Below are positions 46,703-55,260 of a DNA stretch of 64,000 nucleotides, piece after piece (position 1 is the stretch's first letter; the number at the start of each line of letters is the position of its first letter). Source of the stretch: Streptomyces sp. Je 1-79 (lineage in GTDB: Bacteria; Actinomycetota; Actinomycetes; Streptomycetales; Streptomycetaceae). The stretch spans positions 231,815 to 295,814 of the forward strand of contig NZ_JAMGSL010000006.1 of NCBI RefSeq assembly GCF_025195125.1, written 5' to 3'. The position numbers were made by a program, and so were the translations under genes. The notes under the pieces were generated by a model that was given only the letters and a program-made list of their open reading frames with translations, was not told the DNA's origin and ran no database searches.

Positions 46703-47491
46703 TCAGTACGTGCGGGGCACGGCCGGCGGGTAGCCGTAGCCAGGGGCCGGCGGCGGGGGTGCGGCGTGGGCGTCGCGGTCGTAGAAGGGCCGTGCGTTGG
46801 CCCGCAGCCACGACGCGACCGGGTCGTGCGCGTCGGACATCGCGACCGTCGAGACGGGCAGGCCGTCCGGCACGGCGGCGATCGACTGCCGCATCATCGC
46901 CCGCACCGTCTCGACCGAGGCGGCGGAGCTGTCGTACAGGTCGAGACCGATGGCGAGGTACGGGGATCCCAGTGCGGGCTGCACCCAGGCTCGGCGCAGG
47001 GTCCTCACGGACGGGGTGCGATGGGCGTTCTGGGTCAGAAGGGCATAGAACTGGGGGATTTCCAGTGCGGGTTCGGAGAGCTTCAGCGGTCCGGCCGGCA
47101 TGCGGTCGAGACCGGTGGCGATCCGGCGGAGGTCGGCCCAGGGGATGCCCACGCCGCCGTTCGTGTCGTGCGGATTGAGCCAGATGCCCCAGCGGTCGGG
47201 GTAGAGCGCGCGGGCGATCTCGATTCCGGTGACGACCTCGTGGGCGCGGTTCCAGCCGGAGGCGGAGAGCTCCTGGGCGGAGGTGACGCACGGGGCGTAC
47301 CCGAAGCCCTCGACCTCCATGTTCCCGTACTGGGCGTCGGGCGAGCCGGGCGTGCCCTGCCAGAGCAGCATCCAGACGCTGCCGTCGGCGAGGGCGGCCA
47401 GCAGCTGCTCGTACGCGTCGTAGCGTCCTGGTGCCACTTGGCGCAGCATGTGCTCGACCTTGCCGGCCGCAGCGGTGCCTGACGCGCTCAC
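46703..47491 (-). CDS. SseB-like protein
   Basis: A 262-aa protein. It holds an SseB-type N-terminal region (LLAALADGSVWMLLWQG followed by EVEGFGYAPCVTSAQELS) and a C-terminal region with LGSPYLAIGLDLYDSSAAS and WLRANARPFYDRDA. The last 20 residues are proline-rich. Streptomyces has pairs of such proteins in tandem, as here; the next gene is related. GTG 47491 is preceded by GAGGGGCGGG. SseB in enterobacteria affects serine sensitivity; the role here is unknown. Confidence 0.7.
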   Translation of the reverse strand: MSASGTAAAGKVEHMLRQVAPGRYDAYEQLLAALADGSVWMLLWQGTPGSPDAQYGNMEVEGFGYAPCVTSAQELSASGWNRAHEVVTGIEIARALYPDRWGIWLNPHDTNGGVGIPWADLRRIATGLDRMPAGPLKLSEPALEIPQFYALLTQNAHRTPSVRTLRRAWVQPALGSPYLAIGLDLYDSSAASVETVRAMMRQSIAAVPDGLPVSTVAMSDAHDPVASWLRANARPFYDRDAHAAPPPPAPGYGYPPAVPRTY

Positions 47492-47531
47492 CCTGTTTCC
47501 CGCCCCTCTTCCGTCCACCGAACCAGCTTAA

Positions 47532-48272
47532 TTACAGGGAGGCCCGCTGATAGAAGGGGCGCACCCGCTCCAGCATCCAGTCGCCGACCGGATCCTGTGC
47601 GACGTCGAGCAGGATGAGATTGACGGGCCAGGCCACCTCGACCCGGCCGAGCGCACGGCCGAGGGCGTCGAGCGGCGCGTTCCGGTCGACGCCGTCCCAG
47701 GTGGCGAGCTCGACGCCGACGAACAGGGCCGGCTCGGTGCCCTCGACACTGGCCAGGGCACGGCGGGCGGAGACCACGACGCCGGTGGCCTCGAACTCGG
47801 CGGCCGCGGCGGAGAGGAAGTCGACCGGGTCGTCCTGCCAGTCGGGCTCGAAGAGCCGGACCCGGCCGCCGCTCGCGGGACCGTCCAGCGGGGTGCGGCC
47901 GACACGGCACAGCTCGGCGACGGCGGGCGGCGGCAACGGGGCGCCGACGGTGCCGCCGGGGTTCAGGGCGATGCCGAGCTGCGGGGGCAGACCACGGGCG
48001 AAGTCACGGGCGGGCGCGACGGTGAAGGACATATGGCTGCCGACACAGGCCAGGAACTGCTGCTCGGAGCTGAAGACGGGGACGTACGGGAGTCCGTCGA
48101 TCTCCATCGTGGGCAGATCGAGGTCCCGGCTCTCGGGGCTGCCGCCGTTGGGCAGCGGCACCCAGACGGCGCTCCGGCCGAGCACCTCGACGAGCCGGCC
48201 CCCGGCGGAGGCGTTGCCGAGCGAGGCCGCGAGGACCTCTTCGAGCTCGTTGCCCGGCCACGTAACGTCCAC
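47532..48272 (-). CDS. SseB-like protein
   Basis: A 246-aa relative of the neighbouring SseB-like gene. Segments: GGRLVEVLGRSAVWVPLPNG, YVPVFSSEQQFLACVG, and near the end PVNLILLDVAQDPVGDWML with a FYQRA tail similar to the FYDRDA tail of the neighbour. GTG 48272 (VDVTWPGNELEE) is used. 40 bp separates it from the second gene, so they are probably cotranscribed. 14-bp tandem repeats lie directly upstream. Confidence 0.75.
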   Translation of the reverse strand: MDVTWPGNELEEVLAASLGNASAGGRLVEVLGRSAVWVPLPNGGSPESRDLDLPTMEIDGLPYVPVFSSEQQFLACVGSHMSFTVAPARDFARGLPPQLGIALNPGGTVGAPLPPPAVAELCRVGRTPLDGPASGGRVRLFEPDWQDDPVDFLSAAAAEFEATGVVVSARRALASVEGTEPALFVGVELATWDGVDRNAPLDALGRALGRVEVAWPVNLILLDVAQDPVGDWMLERVRPFYQRASL

Positions 48273-48296
48273 GGTTCCCGTTTCCCCTTCTCGCGC

Positions 48297-48352
48297 GCCC
48301 TGGTCACGACGCCCTGGTCGCGACGCCCTGGTCGCGACGCCCTGATCACGAC
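48297..48352. repeat. 14-bp tandem repeat
   Basis: Four copies of GCCCTGGTCGCGAC-type units (48297-48310, 48311-48324, 48325-48338, 48339-48352), with only A/G changes between copies, then a partial unit. They lie just upstream of the SseB-like gene start at 48272, in the gap to the P-loop gene. Confidence 0.9.
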
Positions 48353-48405
48353 GCCCTCGGGGCAGAACCCTAACGCCGCCCTGATGGCGTCGTGGCCAAA
48401 AGTAC

Positions 48406-49074
48406 TCAGTGGGCGGCGCGGAAGGCGATCGACCGCAGGGCCCCCGCGGCGTCCCGGTCGAGCAGGGTCGCCGAGGCGCAGCCGCGGGGAAGACGGCCGG
48501 ACTCGACGGAGCCGATCATCCGCCCGACGGCCCGGCGGTGGCGGGCGAAGGCGTAGCCGGAGACGCCGCGCCCCCGCTCGCGCTGCCCCTCACGGGCCGC
48601 GTCGGGGGTGACGTCGAGCAGGATCAGGTGCAGGGCGCGGCCCCGGCGGCGGGCCTCGCGGGCCAGCCAGTTCCGCACCCAGGACTGGGTGCCGCAGTCG
48701 TGGACGACCACGCTCCGCCCGGAGCGCAGCGCGCGGCGCAGCCCGGCGTAGTGGGCGGCCCGGGCCAGCGGCCGGTAGACCGCGTACGGCACGAAGCCGG
48801 GCAGTCGGGTCTCCCAGCGCTCGCGGGCGTCCTGCGAGTCGATGCCCAGCCCCCCGGCCGCGCGCCGCATCAGCGTCGACTTGCCGCTGCCGGGCAGCCC
48901 GGAGACCACCACGAGGTCCCCCGCGGCGAAGGCGAGCGTCCGCGGTCCCCGACCGCCGCGCTCGCGCAGGTCGCGCAGCAGCGGCGCCGTGCGGCGCCTT
49001 CGCGTCCTGGCGCGGGCGCGCGGAGCCGGTATGCCCGTCCCCGTCGCGTAAGCGCCGGTGTGCTGGAACGTCAT
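48406..49074 (-). CDS. P-loop NTPase/kinase-like protein
   Basis: A 222-aa cytosolic protein with a Walker A VSGLPGSGKSTLMRR at about residue 57, after a basic disordered N-terminus (PRARARTRRRRTA). An adenylate-kinase-like hydrophobic strand (VVVHDCGTQSWVRNWLA) follows, and an Arg-rich lid-like segment (REGQRERGRG). It resembles zeta-toxin/AAA_33 kinases that phosphorylate a small molecule or RNA. ATG 49074 has a strong GGGGGAGAG site. It is divergent from the riboswitch-controlled gcvT. Substrate unknown. Confidence 0.75.
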   Translation of the reverse strand: MTFQHTGAYATGTGIPAPRARARTRRRRTAPLLRDLRERGGRGPRTLAFAAGDLVVVSGLPGSGKSTLMRRAAGGLGIDSQDARERWETRLPGFVPYAVYRPLARAAHYAGLRRALRSGRSVVVHDCGTQSWVRNWLAREARRRGRALHLILLDVTPDAAREGQRERGRGVSGYAFARHRRAVGRMIGSVESGRLPRGCASATLLDRDAAGALRSIAFRAAH

Positions 49075-49149
49075 CGTCTCTCCCCCTGTCGGGTCCCGGA
49101 GACCCCCTGCCCACAAAGTGTAAAGAAGGGGTAATCAGGCACAAGCGAT

Positions 49150-49195
49150 TTGCCGATCGGACACCGCGTGCAATGATGTGCGCGCCAAGCGCACA
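49150..49195 (+). promoter_or_regulatory. Candidate gcvT promoter and inverted repeat
   Basis: A -35-like TTGCCG (49150-49155), 16 bases, then an AATGAT (49172-49177) -10-like hexamer. A perfect inverted repeat TGTGCGC-GCCAA-GCGCACA (49177-49195) spans the expected start site, 25 bases before the riboswitch. Promoter match is moderate. Confidence 0.4.
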
Positions 49196-49219
49196 CAACC
49201 TCATACCGGCCGCTCGAAT

Positions 49220-49432
49220 CCGCGCGGGAGAGTCCCGGAACCACCACGGTGGGCCCCGGGCGCCGAAGGAGCAAGACCCTCCCTTGAATCTCTCAGGCCC
49301 CGTACCGCGTGGATGAGGCAGATCTGAAAAGCGGGACGCCACCGGCGTTCCCACCCAAGGTGCAAGCCGAACCTCTCGCCAGACGAGATGCCCTCGGTGA
49401 ACCTCTCAGGTTCCATGACAGATGGGGAGGAC
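49220..49432 (+). promoter_or_regulatory. Tandem glycine riboswitch upstream of gcvT
   Basis: Two aptamers. The first has the consensus parts GGGAGAG (49226-49232), GCCGAAGGAGCAA (49262-49274) and AATCTCTCAGGCCCC (49287-49301). The second has CCCAAGGTGCAAGCCG, then GAACCTCTCAGGTTCC and a GATGGGGAGG end near 49430. The linker has CCGCGTGGATGAGGCA. Glycine binding is expected to switch on the glycine cleavage genes. Placed 47 bases before the gcvT start, with the second aptamer weaker in consensus than the first. Confidence 0.93.
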
Positions 49433-49479
49433 GTCCTCGCCCGTCATGTTTTCCGCCCTTGGGACCCGGGAGCCACCCC

Positions 49480-50607
49480 ATGAGCACGTCTGCCCCCCGT
49501 CTGACCGCCCTCGATGCGCTGCATCGCTCCCTGGGCGCGACCATGACCGACTTCGCGGGCTGGGACATGCCGCTGCGCTACGCCAGCGAGCGCGACGAGC
49601 ACAACGCCGTCCGCACGAAGGCGGGCCTCTTCGACCTCTCCCACATGGGTGAGATCACCGTCACCGGTCCGCAGGCCGTCGAGCTGCTCGACCACGCGCT
49701 GGTCGGCAACATCTCCACGGTCGGCGTGGGCCGCGCCCGCTACACGATGATCTGCCAGGAGGACGGCGGCATCCTCGACGACCTGATCGTGTACCGCCTC
49801 GGTGACACCGAGTACATGGTGGTCGCCAACGCCTCCAACGCGCAGATCGTCCTCGACGCGCTGACCGGGCGCGCGGCCGGCTTCGACGCCGAGGTGCGCG
49901 ACGACCGTGACGCGTACGCCCTGATCGCCGTCCAGGGCCCGGAGTCCCCCGGCATCCTGAAGTCGCTCACCGACGCCGACCTGGACGGTCTGAAGTACTA
50001 CGCCGGCCTCCCGGGCACGGTCGCCGGGGTCCCCGCGCTGATCGCCCGTACCGGCTACACCGGCGAGGACGGCTTCGAGCTGTTCCTGAAGCCCGAGCAC
50101 GCCGAGGGCGTCTGGAAGGCGCTGACCGAGGCGGGCGCCCCCGTCGGCCTGATCCCCTGCGGCCTGTCCTGCCGTGACACGCTGCGCCTGGAGGCGGGCA
50201 TGCCGCTGTACGGGCACGAGCTGACGACCTCCCTCACCCCGTTCGACGCGGGCCTCGGCCGGGTCGTGAAGTTCGAGAAGACGACCAACGAGGGCCGCTT
50301 CGTCGGCCGTGAGGCGCTGGAGAAGGCCGCCGCGCGCGCCGAGACGGCCCCGCCCCGCAAGCTCGTCGGCCTGATCGCCGAGGGCCGCCGCGTCCCGCGC
50401 GCCGGCATGGCGGTCGTCTCGGGCGGCGAGGTCATCGGCGAGATCACCTCCGGCGCCCCCTCCCCCACGCTCGGAAAGCCGATCGCCATGGCGTACGTGG
50501 ACGCGGCGCACGCCGCGCCCGGGACGCAGGGTGTAGGTGTGGACATCCGCGGCACGCACGAGCCGTACGAGGTCGTGGCGCTGCCGTTCTACAAGCGCCA
50601 GAAGTGA
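49480..50607 (+). CDS. gcvT: Aminomethyltransferase, glycine cleavage T protein
   Basis: A 375-aa T protein that moves the methylene carbon from the H-protein arm to tetrahydrofolate, releasing ammonia. Starts [19 protein letters not shown]. Family segments: [45 protein letters not shown] and [14 protein letters not shown]. The Asp of [15 protein letters not shown] regions and Asn of the ANASN segment fit the folate site. ATG 49480 follows GGGAG. First gene of a riboswitch-controlled operon. Confidence 0.96.
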   Translation: MSTSAPRLTALDALHRSLGATMTDFAGWDMPLRYASERDEHNAVRTKAGLFDLSHMGEITVTGPQAVELLDHALVGNISTVGVGRARYTMICQEDGGILDDLIVYRLGDTEYMVVANASNAQIVLDALTGRAAGFDAEVRDDRDAYALIAVQGPESPGILKSLTDADLDGLKYYAGLPGTVAGVPALIARTGYTGEDGFELFLKPEHAEGVWKALTEAGAPVGLIPCGLSCRDTLRLEAGMPLYGHELTTSLTPFDAGLGRVVKFEKTTNEGRFVGREALEKAAARAETAPPRKLVGLIAEGRRVPRAGMAVVSGGEVIGEITSGAPSPTLGKPIAMAYVDAAHAAPGTQGVGVDIRGTHEPYEVVALPFYKRQK

Positions 50608-50684
50608 CGCATCCGTCCCGCTCCGCGTCTCACCCCGCAAGACCCACGTTCATCAGCACTCTTCCGATCCAGGAGAATCAGGTC

Positions 50685-51065
50685 ATGAGCAACCCCCAGC
50701 AGCTGCGCTACACCAAGGAGCACGAGTGGCTGTCGGCCGCCGAGGACGGCGTCGCGACGGTCGGCATCACGGAGTTCGCGGCCAACGCGCTCGGTGACGT
50801 CGTCTACGCCCAGCTCCCGGAGGTCGGCGACACGGTGACCGCGGGCGAGACCTGCGGTGAGCTGGAGTCGACCAAGTCCGTCAGCGACCTGTACTCCCCG
50901 GTCACCGGAGAGGTCGTGGCGGCCAACCAGGACGTCGTCGACGACCCGTCGCTGGTGAACACCGCTCCGTTCGAGGGTGGCTGGCTGTTCAAGGTGCGCG
51001 TCACCGGAGAGCCGGACGACCTGCTCACCGCCGACGCGTACGCCGAGTTCTCCGCCGGGAACTGA
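50685..51065 (+). CDS. gcvH: Glycine cleavage H protein
   Basis: A 126-aa lipoyl carrier. The lipoyl Lys is in [15 protein letters not shown]. Starts [22 protein letters not shown] lies upstream of ATG 50685. It carries the aminomethyl group between P, T and L proteins. gcvP and lpd are not in this window, so the P and L subunits must be elsewhere. Confidence 0.96.
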   Translation: MSNPQQLRYTKEHEWLSAAEDGVATVGITEFAANALGDVVYAQLPEVGDTVTAGETCGELESTKSVSDLYSPVTGEVVAANQDVVDDPSLVNTAPFEGGWLFKVRVTGEPDDLLTADAYAEFSAGN

Positions 51066-51085
51066 GACCCCCTAGGGATCGATTC

Positions 51086-52345
51086 ATGTCTGTGCTGAAC
51101 ACCCCTCTCCACGAGCTGGACCCGGACGTCGCCGCCGCCGTCGACGCCGAGCTCCACCGTCAGCAGTCCACCCTCGAGATGATCGCCTCGGAGAACTTCG
51201 CTCCGGTCGCGGTCATGGAGGCCCAGGGCTCGGTCCTCACCAACAAGTACGCCGAGGGCTACCCGGGCCGCCGCTACTACGGCGGCTGTGAGCACGTCGA
51301 CGTGGCCGAGCAGATCGCCATCGACCGGATCAAGGACCTGTTCGGCGCCGAGTACGCCAACGTCCAGCCCCACTCCGGTGCCTCGGCGAACCAGGCCGCG
51401 CTCTTCGCGATCGCCAAGCCCGGCGACACGATCCTGGGCCTGGACCTGGCCCACGGCGGTCACCTGACCCACGGCATGCGCCTGAACTTCTCGGGCAAGC
51501 AGTTCAACGTGGTCGCGTACCACGTGGACGACGCCGGTCTGGTGGACATGGCCGAGGTCGAGCGCCTCGCCAAGGAGCACCGCCCCAAGGTGATCATCGC
51601 GGGCTGGTCCGCCTACCCGCGCCAGCTGGACTTCGCCGAGTTCCGCCGGATCGCCGACGAGGTCGAGGCGTACCTGTGGGTCGACATGGCCCACTTCGCG
51701 GGTCTGGTCGCGGCCGGTCTGCACCCGAACCCGGTCGAGTACGCGGACGTGGTGACCTCCACCACGCACAAGACGCTCGGCGGCCCGCGCGGCGGCATCA
51801 TCCTCGCGAAGAAGGAGTTCGCGAAGAAGCTGAACTCCTCGGTCTTCCCCGGTTTCCAGGGCGGCCCGCTGGAGCACGTGATCGCGGCCAAGGCCGTCTC
51901 CTTCAAGGTCGCGGCCTCGGAGGAGTTCAAGGAGCGCCAGCAGCGCACGCTGGACGGCGCCCGGATCCTCGCCGAGCGTCTGGTCCAGGACGACGTCACC
52001 GCGCACGGTGTCTCGGTCCTGTCCGGCGGCACGGACGTGCACCTGGTCCTGGTCGACCTGCGCAACTCCGAGCTGGACGGCCAGCAGGCCGAGGACCGCC
52101 TCCACGAGGTCGGCATCACGGTCAACCGGAACGCGATCCCGAACGACCCGCGTCCGCCGATGGTCACCTCGGGGCTGCGCATCGGTACGCCGGCGCTCGC
52201 GACCCGCGGTTTCGGTGACGAGGACTTCCGTGAGGTGGCCGACGTCATCGCGGAGACCCTGAAGCCCGGCTTCGACGCCGAGGCGCTGAAGGCCCGGGTG
52301 ACCGCTCTCGCGGAGAAGCACCCGCTGTACCCCGGCCTGAAGTGA
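51086..52345 (+). CDS. glyA: Serine hydroxymethyltransferase
   Basis: A 419-aa PLP enzyme that interconverts serine and glycine with tetrahydrofolate. The PLP Lys is in [14 protein letters not shown]. Other motifs: [22 protein letters not shown] and [16 protein letters not shown] 51086, 20 bases after the gcvH stop. Coexpression with gcvT and gcvH fits a route from glycine to serine using the methylene unit. Full family length. Confidence 0.97.
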   Translation: MSVLNTPLHELDPDVAAAVDAELHRQQSTLEMIASENFAPVAVMEAQGSVLTNKYAEGYPGRRYYGGCEHVDVAEQIAIDRIKDLFGAEYANVQPHSGASANQAALFAIAKPGDTILGLDLAHGGHLTHGMRLNFSGKQFNVVAYHVDDAGLVDMAEVERLAKEHRPKVIIAGWSAYPRQLDFAEFRRIADEVEAYLWVDMAHFAGLVAAGLHPNPVEYADVVTSTTHKTLGGPRGGIILAKKEFAKKLNSSVFPGFQGGPLEHVIAAKAVSFKVAASEEFKERQQRTLDGARILAERLVQDDVTAHGVSVLSGGTDVHLVLVDLRNSELDGQQAEDRLHEVGITVNRNAIPNDPRPPMVTSGLRIGTPALATRGFGDEDFREVADVIAETLKPGFDAEALKARVTALAEKHPLYPGLK

Positions 52346-52383
52346 TTTCGTACGCTTTAGTTCCATAGTTCGTTCGTACGAAA
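52346..52383. promoter_or_regulatory. Paired TTCGTACG sites between glyA and sdaA
   Basis: TTTCGTACG (52346-52354) and CGTACGAAA (52375-52383) form an inverted repeat with 20 bases between. The right site also contains TTCGTACGAA, itself palindromic (52373-52382). It starts right after the glyA stop and lies 116 bases or more before the sdaA GTG. It could be an operator or a weak terminator; a perfect RNA stem of 9 bp is possible. Confidence 0.45.
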
Positions 52384-52498
52384 GCTCCGGGGCATCGCGC
52401 ACACTGGACAGTGAGCGCGATGCCCCACCCCCTTTTCCTGCTCTGTTCTGCACCACCCCGGCAGACAACGGCGTCTAGCCCCCCACAAGGAGTTCCCC

Positions 52499-53869
52499 GT
52501 GGCCATCTCGGTCTTCGACCTGTTCTCGATCGGCATCGGCCCGTCCAGCTCTCACACGGTGGGCCCGATGCGCGCGGCGCGGATGTTCGCCCGCCGGCTG
52601 AAGAACGAGGGGCTCCTCGCCCACACCGCGTCGATACGGGCCGAGCTGTACGGCTCGCTCGGGGCCACCGGCCACGGCCACGGCACGCCGAAGGCGGTCC
52701 TGCTGGGCCTGGAGGGCAGCTCCCCGCGCACGGTCGACGTCGAGACGGCGGACGCCGAGGTGGAGCGGATCAAGTCGAGCGGCCGGATCAACCTCCTCGG
52801 CGCGCACGAGATCCCCTTCGACTTCGACGAGGACCTGATCCTGCACCGCCGCAAGGCGCTGCCGTACCACGCCAACGGCATGACGATCTTCGCGTACGAC
52901 GCGGAGGGCGCACTCGTCCTGGAGAAGACGTACTACTCGGTCGGCGGCGGCTTCGTCGTGGACGAGGACGCCGTCCAGGGCGAGAACCCGATCGTCCCGG
53001 ACGACACGGTCCTGAAGTACCCCTTCCGTACGGGCGACGAGCTGCTGCGCCTGGCGAAGGAGACGGGCCTGTCGATCTCCGCGATGATGCTGGAGAACGA
53101 GAAGGCCTGGCGTACCGAGGACGAGATCCGCGCGGGTCTGCTGGAGATCTGGCGGGTCATGCAGGCCTGTGTCTCGCGCGGCATGTCCCGCGAGGGCATC
53201 CTGCCCGGCGGCCTGAAGGTCCGCCGCCGCGCCGCGAACACGGCACGCAAGCTGCGCTCCGAGGGCGACCCGGCGTCGCTGGCGATGGAGTGGATCACCC
53301 TCTACGCGATGGCCGTGAACGAGGAGAACGCGGCGGGCGGCCGGGTGGTCACCGCCCCGACGAACGGCGCGGCGGGCATCATCCCGGCGGTGCTGCACTA
53401 CTACATGAACTTCGTACCCGGCGCGGACGAGGACGGCGTGGTCCGCTTCATGCTGGCGGCGGGCGCGGTCGGCATGCTCTTCAAGGAGAACGCCTCGATC
53501 TCCGGCGCCGAGGTCGGCTGCCAGGGCGAGGTCGGCTCCGCCTGCTCGATGGCGGCCGGCGCGCTCGCGGAGGTCATGGGCGGGAGCCCGGAGCAGGTCG
53601 AGAACGCGGCGGAGATCGGCATGGAGCACAACCTGGGCCTGACGTGCGACCCGGTCGGCGGCCTGGTCCAGATCCCCTGCATCGAGCGCAACGGCATGGC
53701 GGCGGTCAAGGCGGTCACGGCGGCGAAGATGGCCCTGCGGGGCGACGGCAGCCACATGGTCTCGCTCGACAAGGTCATCAAGACGATGAAGGAGACCGGC
53801 GCGGACATGTCGGTCAAGTACAAGGAGACGGCGCGCGGCGGCCTCGCGGTGAACATCATCGAGTGCTGA
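52499..53869 (+). CDS. sdaA: L-serine dehydratase, iron-sulfur type
   Basis: A 456-aa [4Fe-4S] enzyme that turns serine into pyruvate and ammonia. Alpha and beta parts are fused in one chain. Starts [20 protein letters not shown]. Cluster Cys residues are in [17 protein letters not shown] and [18 protein letters not shown] 52499 follows AAGGAG. It follows the glycine cleavage genes on the same strand, so glycine carbon can flow on through serine to pyruvate. The gap of 153 bp with the paired palindromes means separate regulation is possible. Confidence 0.96.
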   Translation: MAISVFDLFSIGIGPSSSHTVGPMRAARMFARRLKNEGLLAHTASIRAELYGSLGATGHGHGTPKAVLLGLEGSSPRTVDVETADAEVERIKSSGRINLLGAHEIPFDFDEDLILHRRKALPYHANGMTIFAYDAEGALVLEKTYYSVGGGFVVDEDAVQGENPIVPDDTVLKYPFRTGDELLRLAKETGLSISAMMLENEKAWRTEDEIRAGLLEIWRVMQACVSRGMSREGILPGGLKVRRRAANTARKLRSEGDPASLAMEWITLYAMAVNEENAAGGRVVTAPTNGAAGIIPAVLHYYMNFVPGADEDGVVRFMLAAGAVGMLFKENASISGAEVGCQGEVGSACSMAAGALAEVMGGSPEQVENAAEIGMEHNLGLTCDPVGGLVQIPCIERNGMAAVKAVTAAKMALRGDGSHMVSLDKVIKTMKETGADMSVKYKETARGGLAVNIIEC

Positions 53870-53962
53870 GCCCTGCGCGGGAGGAGGAGCGGGCGGAAGC
53901 CGCGCATGCGACGCGCCATCGCGGGCACTCGTACGGCGAGTCCCTATCGTGGAGGTGCGGCC

Positions 53963-54121
53963 ATGGTCCCGCTGCTTCTCGTCCTGCTCGTCATCCTGGT
54001 GCTCTTCGGAGCAGGTTTCGCGCTCGACGTCCTCTGGTGGATCGCGATCGCGGTCCTGGTTCTCTGGCTGCTCGGCTTCTTCATGCGCAGCGGCAGCGGC
54101 GCGCGCTGGTACCGCTGGTGA
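53963..54121 (+). CDS. Small hydrophobic membrane protein
   Basis: A 52-aa protein. Two membrane helices, MVPLLLVLLVILVLFGAGF and DVLWWIAIAVLVLWLLGFF, then a short basic tail SGARWYRW. ATG 53963 has GGAGG about 9 bases upstream. Similar short proteins are common in actinobacteria (DUF5670/lmo0937-like by pattern). Function unknown. Confidence 0.75.
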   Translation: MVPLLLVLLVILVLFGAGFALDVLWWIAIAVLVLWLLGFFMRSGSGARWYRW

Positions 54122-54178
54122 GCCACGCCGGTGCCCGGACGGGCGGTGGATGAGGCCGCCCGTCCCGCTCCGGTGGGG

Positions 54179-54394
54179 TCAGGCCTTGTTGAGGTGAGCC
54201 CAGAACTCGTCCCAGGACAGCTTGCCGTCGCCGTTGGCGTCGCGCTGCTTGATGAGGGCCTCGGCGACCGTCTCGGTGACGTTGAAGTCACCCAGCTGGG
54301 CCATGACGCTCTTGTACTCGGCCGCCGTGATGAGCCCGTCGCCGTCCACGTCGAACCGCTCGAACGCCGTGCGCGCCGAATCGATGTCCGCCAC
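54179..54394 (-). CDS. EF-hand calcium-binding protein
   Basis: A 71-aa protein made of two EF-hands. Loop 1 is DVDGDGLITAAE and loop 2 DANGDGKLSWDE, both with the expected Asp/Glu at positions 1, 3, 5 and 12. GTG 54394 (VADIDSARTAF) follows GAAGGGG. Resembles CabB/CabC-type Streptomyces proteins in size and structure. Probably buffers or senses calcium in the cytosol; target unknown. Confidence 0.9.
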   Translation of the reverse strand: MADIDSARTAFERFDVDGDGLITAAEYKSVMAQLGDFNVTETVAEALIKQRDANGDGKLSWDEFWAHLNKA

Positions 54395-54514
54395 TGTTTC
54401 CGCCCCTTCTCGATGCTTCGATGACGGGGGAAAGATTATCGGGCGGCTCACCGGGTCCCGGCGTCGGGCATGGGGCCCCACGCCCGCAGGGCGTAGGGGG
54501 AGGATCATGGTGGT

Positions 54515-55153
54515 ATGAGCGACGACGTGGCACGGATTCTCGCGGCGGCGGCCCAGGGCCGGTTTCCGCCGCCGGACGGTTCGACCGTCGTCGTCCCGCC
54601 GCCGAACGCCCGGGACGCCGGCGTTCTCGCCTTCACCGCCCACTCGGTGGTCTTCACGGACGCGGATCCCGCGTGGGTGCGGGCGGAGCTGGCGGCCGCC
54701 TCCAGCGATCCGCTGGCCGCCTCGATGAATCCGGGGTTTCTCCTCGCCCTGATGCGGCACACCCGCCGGCGCATGAACACCATCGACCTGCTGACGGTCG
54801 CCGGGGCTCTGCCCGGGGGTCCTGAGCTGCCGCTGCGGGAGATCGACGATCCGGAGCATCCCCGGGTGGCGCGGGCGAGGAAGTACCGCGACGACGTACG
54901 GGTGTGGGCGGCCGACGGCGGCGTGGTGATCCTGGGCCGCGGTGTGGCGGGCCGCTGGGAGGCCGCGATCGAGGTCGACGAGGAGGTCAGACACCGCGGG
55001 ATCGGCCGGGCGCTGGCCCTCGCCGCCCGGCATCTGACACCGGGCGACGTGGTCTGGGCGCAGCAGTCCCCGGGCAACGCGCGCAGCGTGCGCGTCTTTC
55101 AGACGGCCGGGTACCGCCCCGTGGCCTCCGAGGCCCTGCTGACGGCCGGCTGA
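54515..55153 (+). CDS. GNAT-family N-acetyltransferase
   Basis: A 212-aa protein with a C-terminal GNAT fold. The acetyl-CoA loop is RHRGIGRALALAARHL, followed by QQSPGNARSVRVFQTAGY. The N-terminal half is a poorly conserved lead with LLALMRHTRRRMNTID. ATG 54515; a small out-of-frame ATG lies 9 bases upstream. The substrate is unknown. Its 3' end converges with the beta-propeller gene, whose 3' end is duplicated in between. Confidence 0.8.
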   Translation: MSDDVARILAAAAQGRFPPPDGSTVVVPPPNARDAGVLAFTAHSVVFTDADPAWVRAELAAASSDPLAASMNPGFLLALMRHTRRRMNTIDLLTVAGALPGGPELPLREIDDPEHPRVARARKYRDDVRVWAADGGVVILGRGVAGRWEAAIEVDEEVRHRGIGRALALAARHLTPGDVVWAQQSPGNARSVRVFQTAGYRPVASEALLTAG

Positions 55154-55180
55154 CCGCCCGCGGCCGCCCGGAGGCCCCCG

Positions 55181-55260
55181 GCCCGGTGTCAGCGGAAGAC
55201 GCCCGTGTGCCCCGGAGGCGCCCCCCGGGCCCGGTGTCAGCGGAAGACGCCCGTGTGCCC
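55181..55260. repeat. 32-bp direct repeat over the beta-propeller 3' end
   Basis: The 32-bp sequence at 55181-55212 occurs again identically at 55229-55260 (period 48). The second copy contains the stop of the beta-propeller gene (TGA at 55237). Flanks are also similar. Confidence 0.92.
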
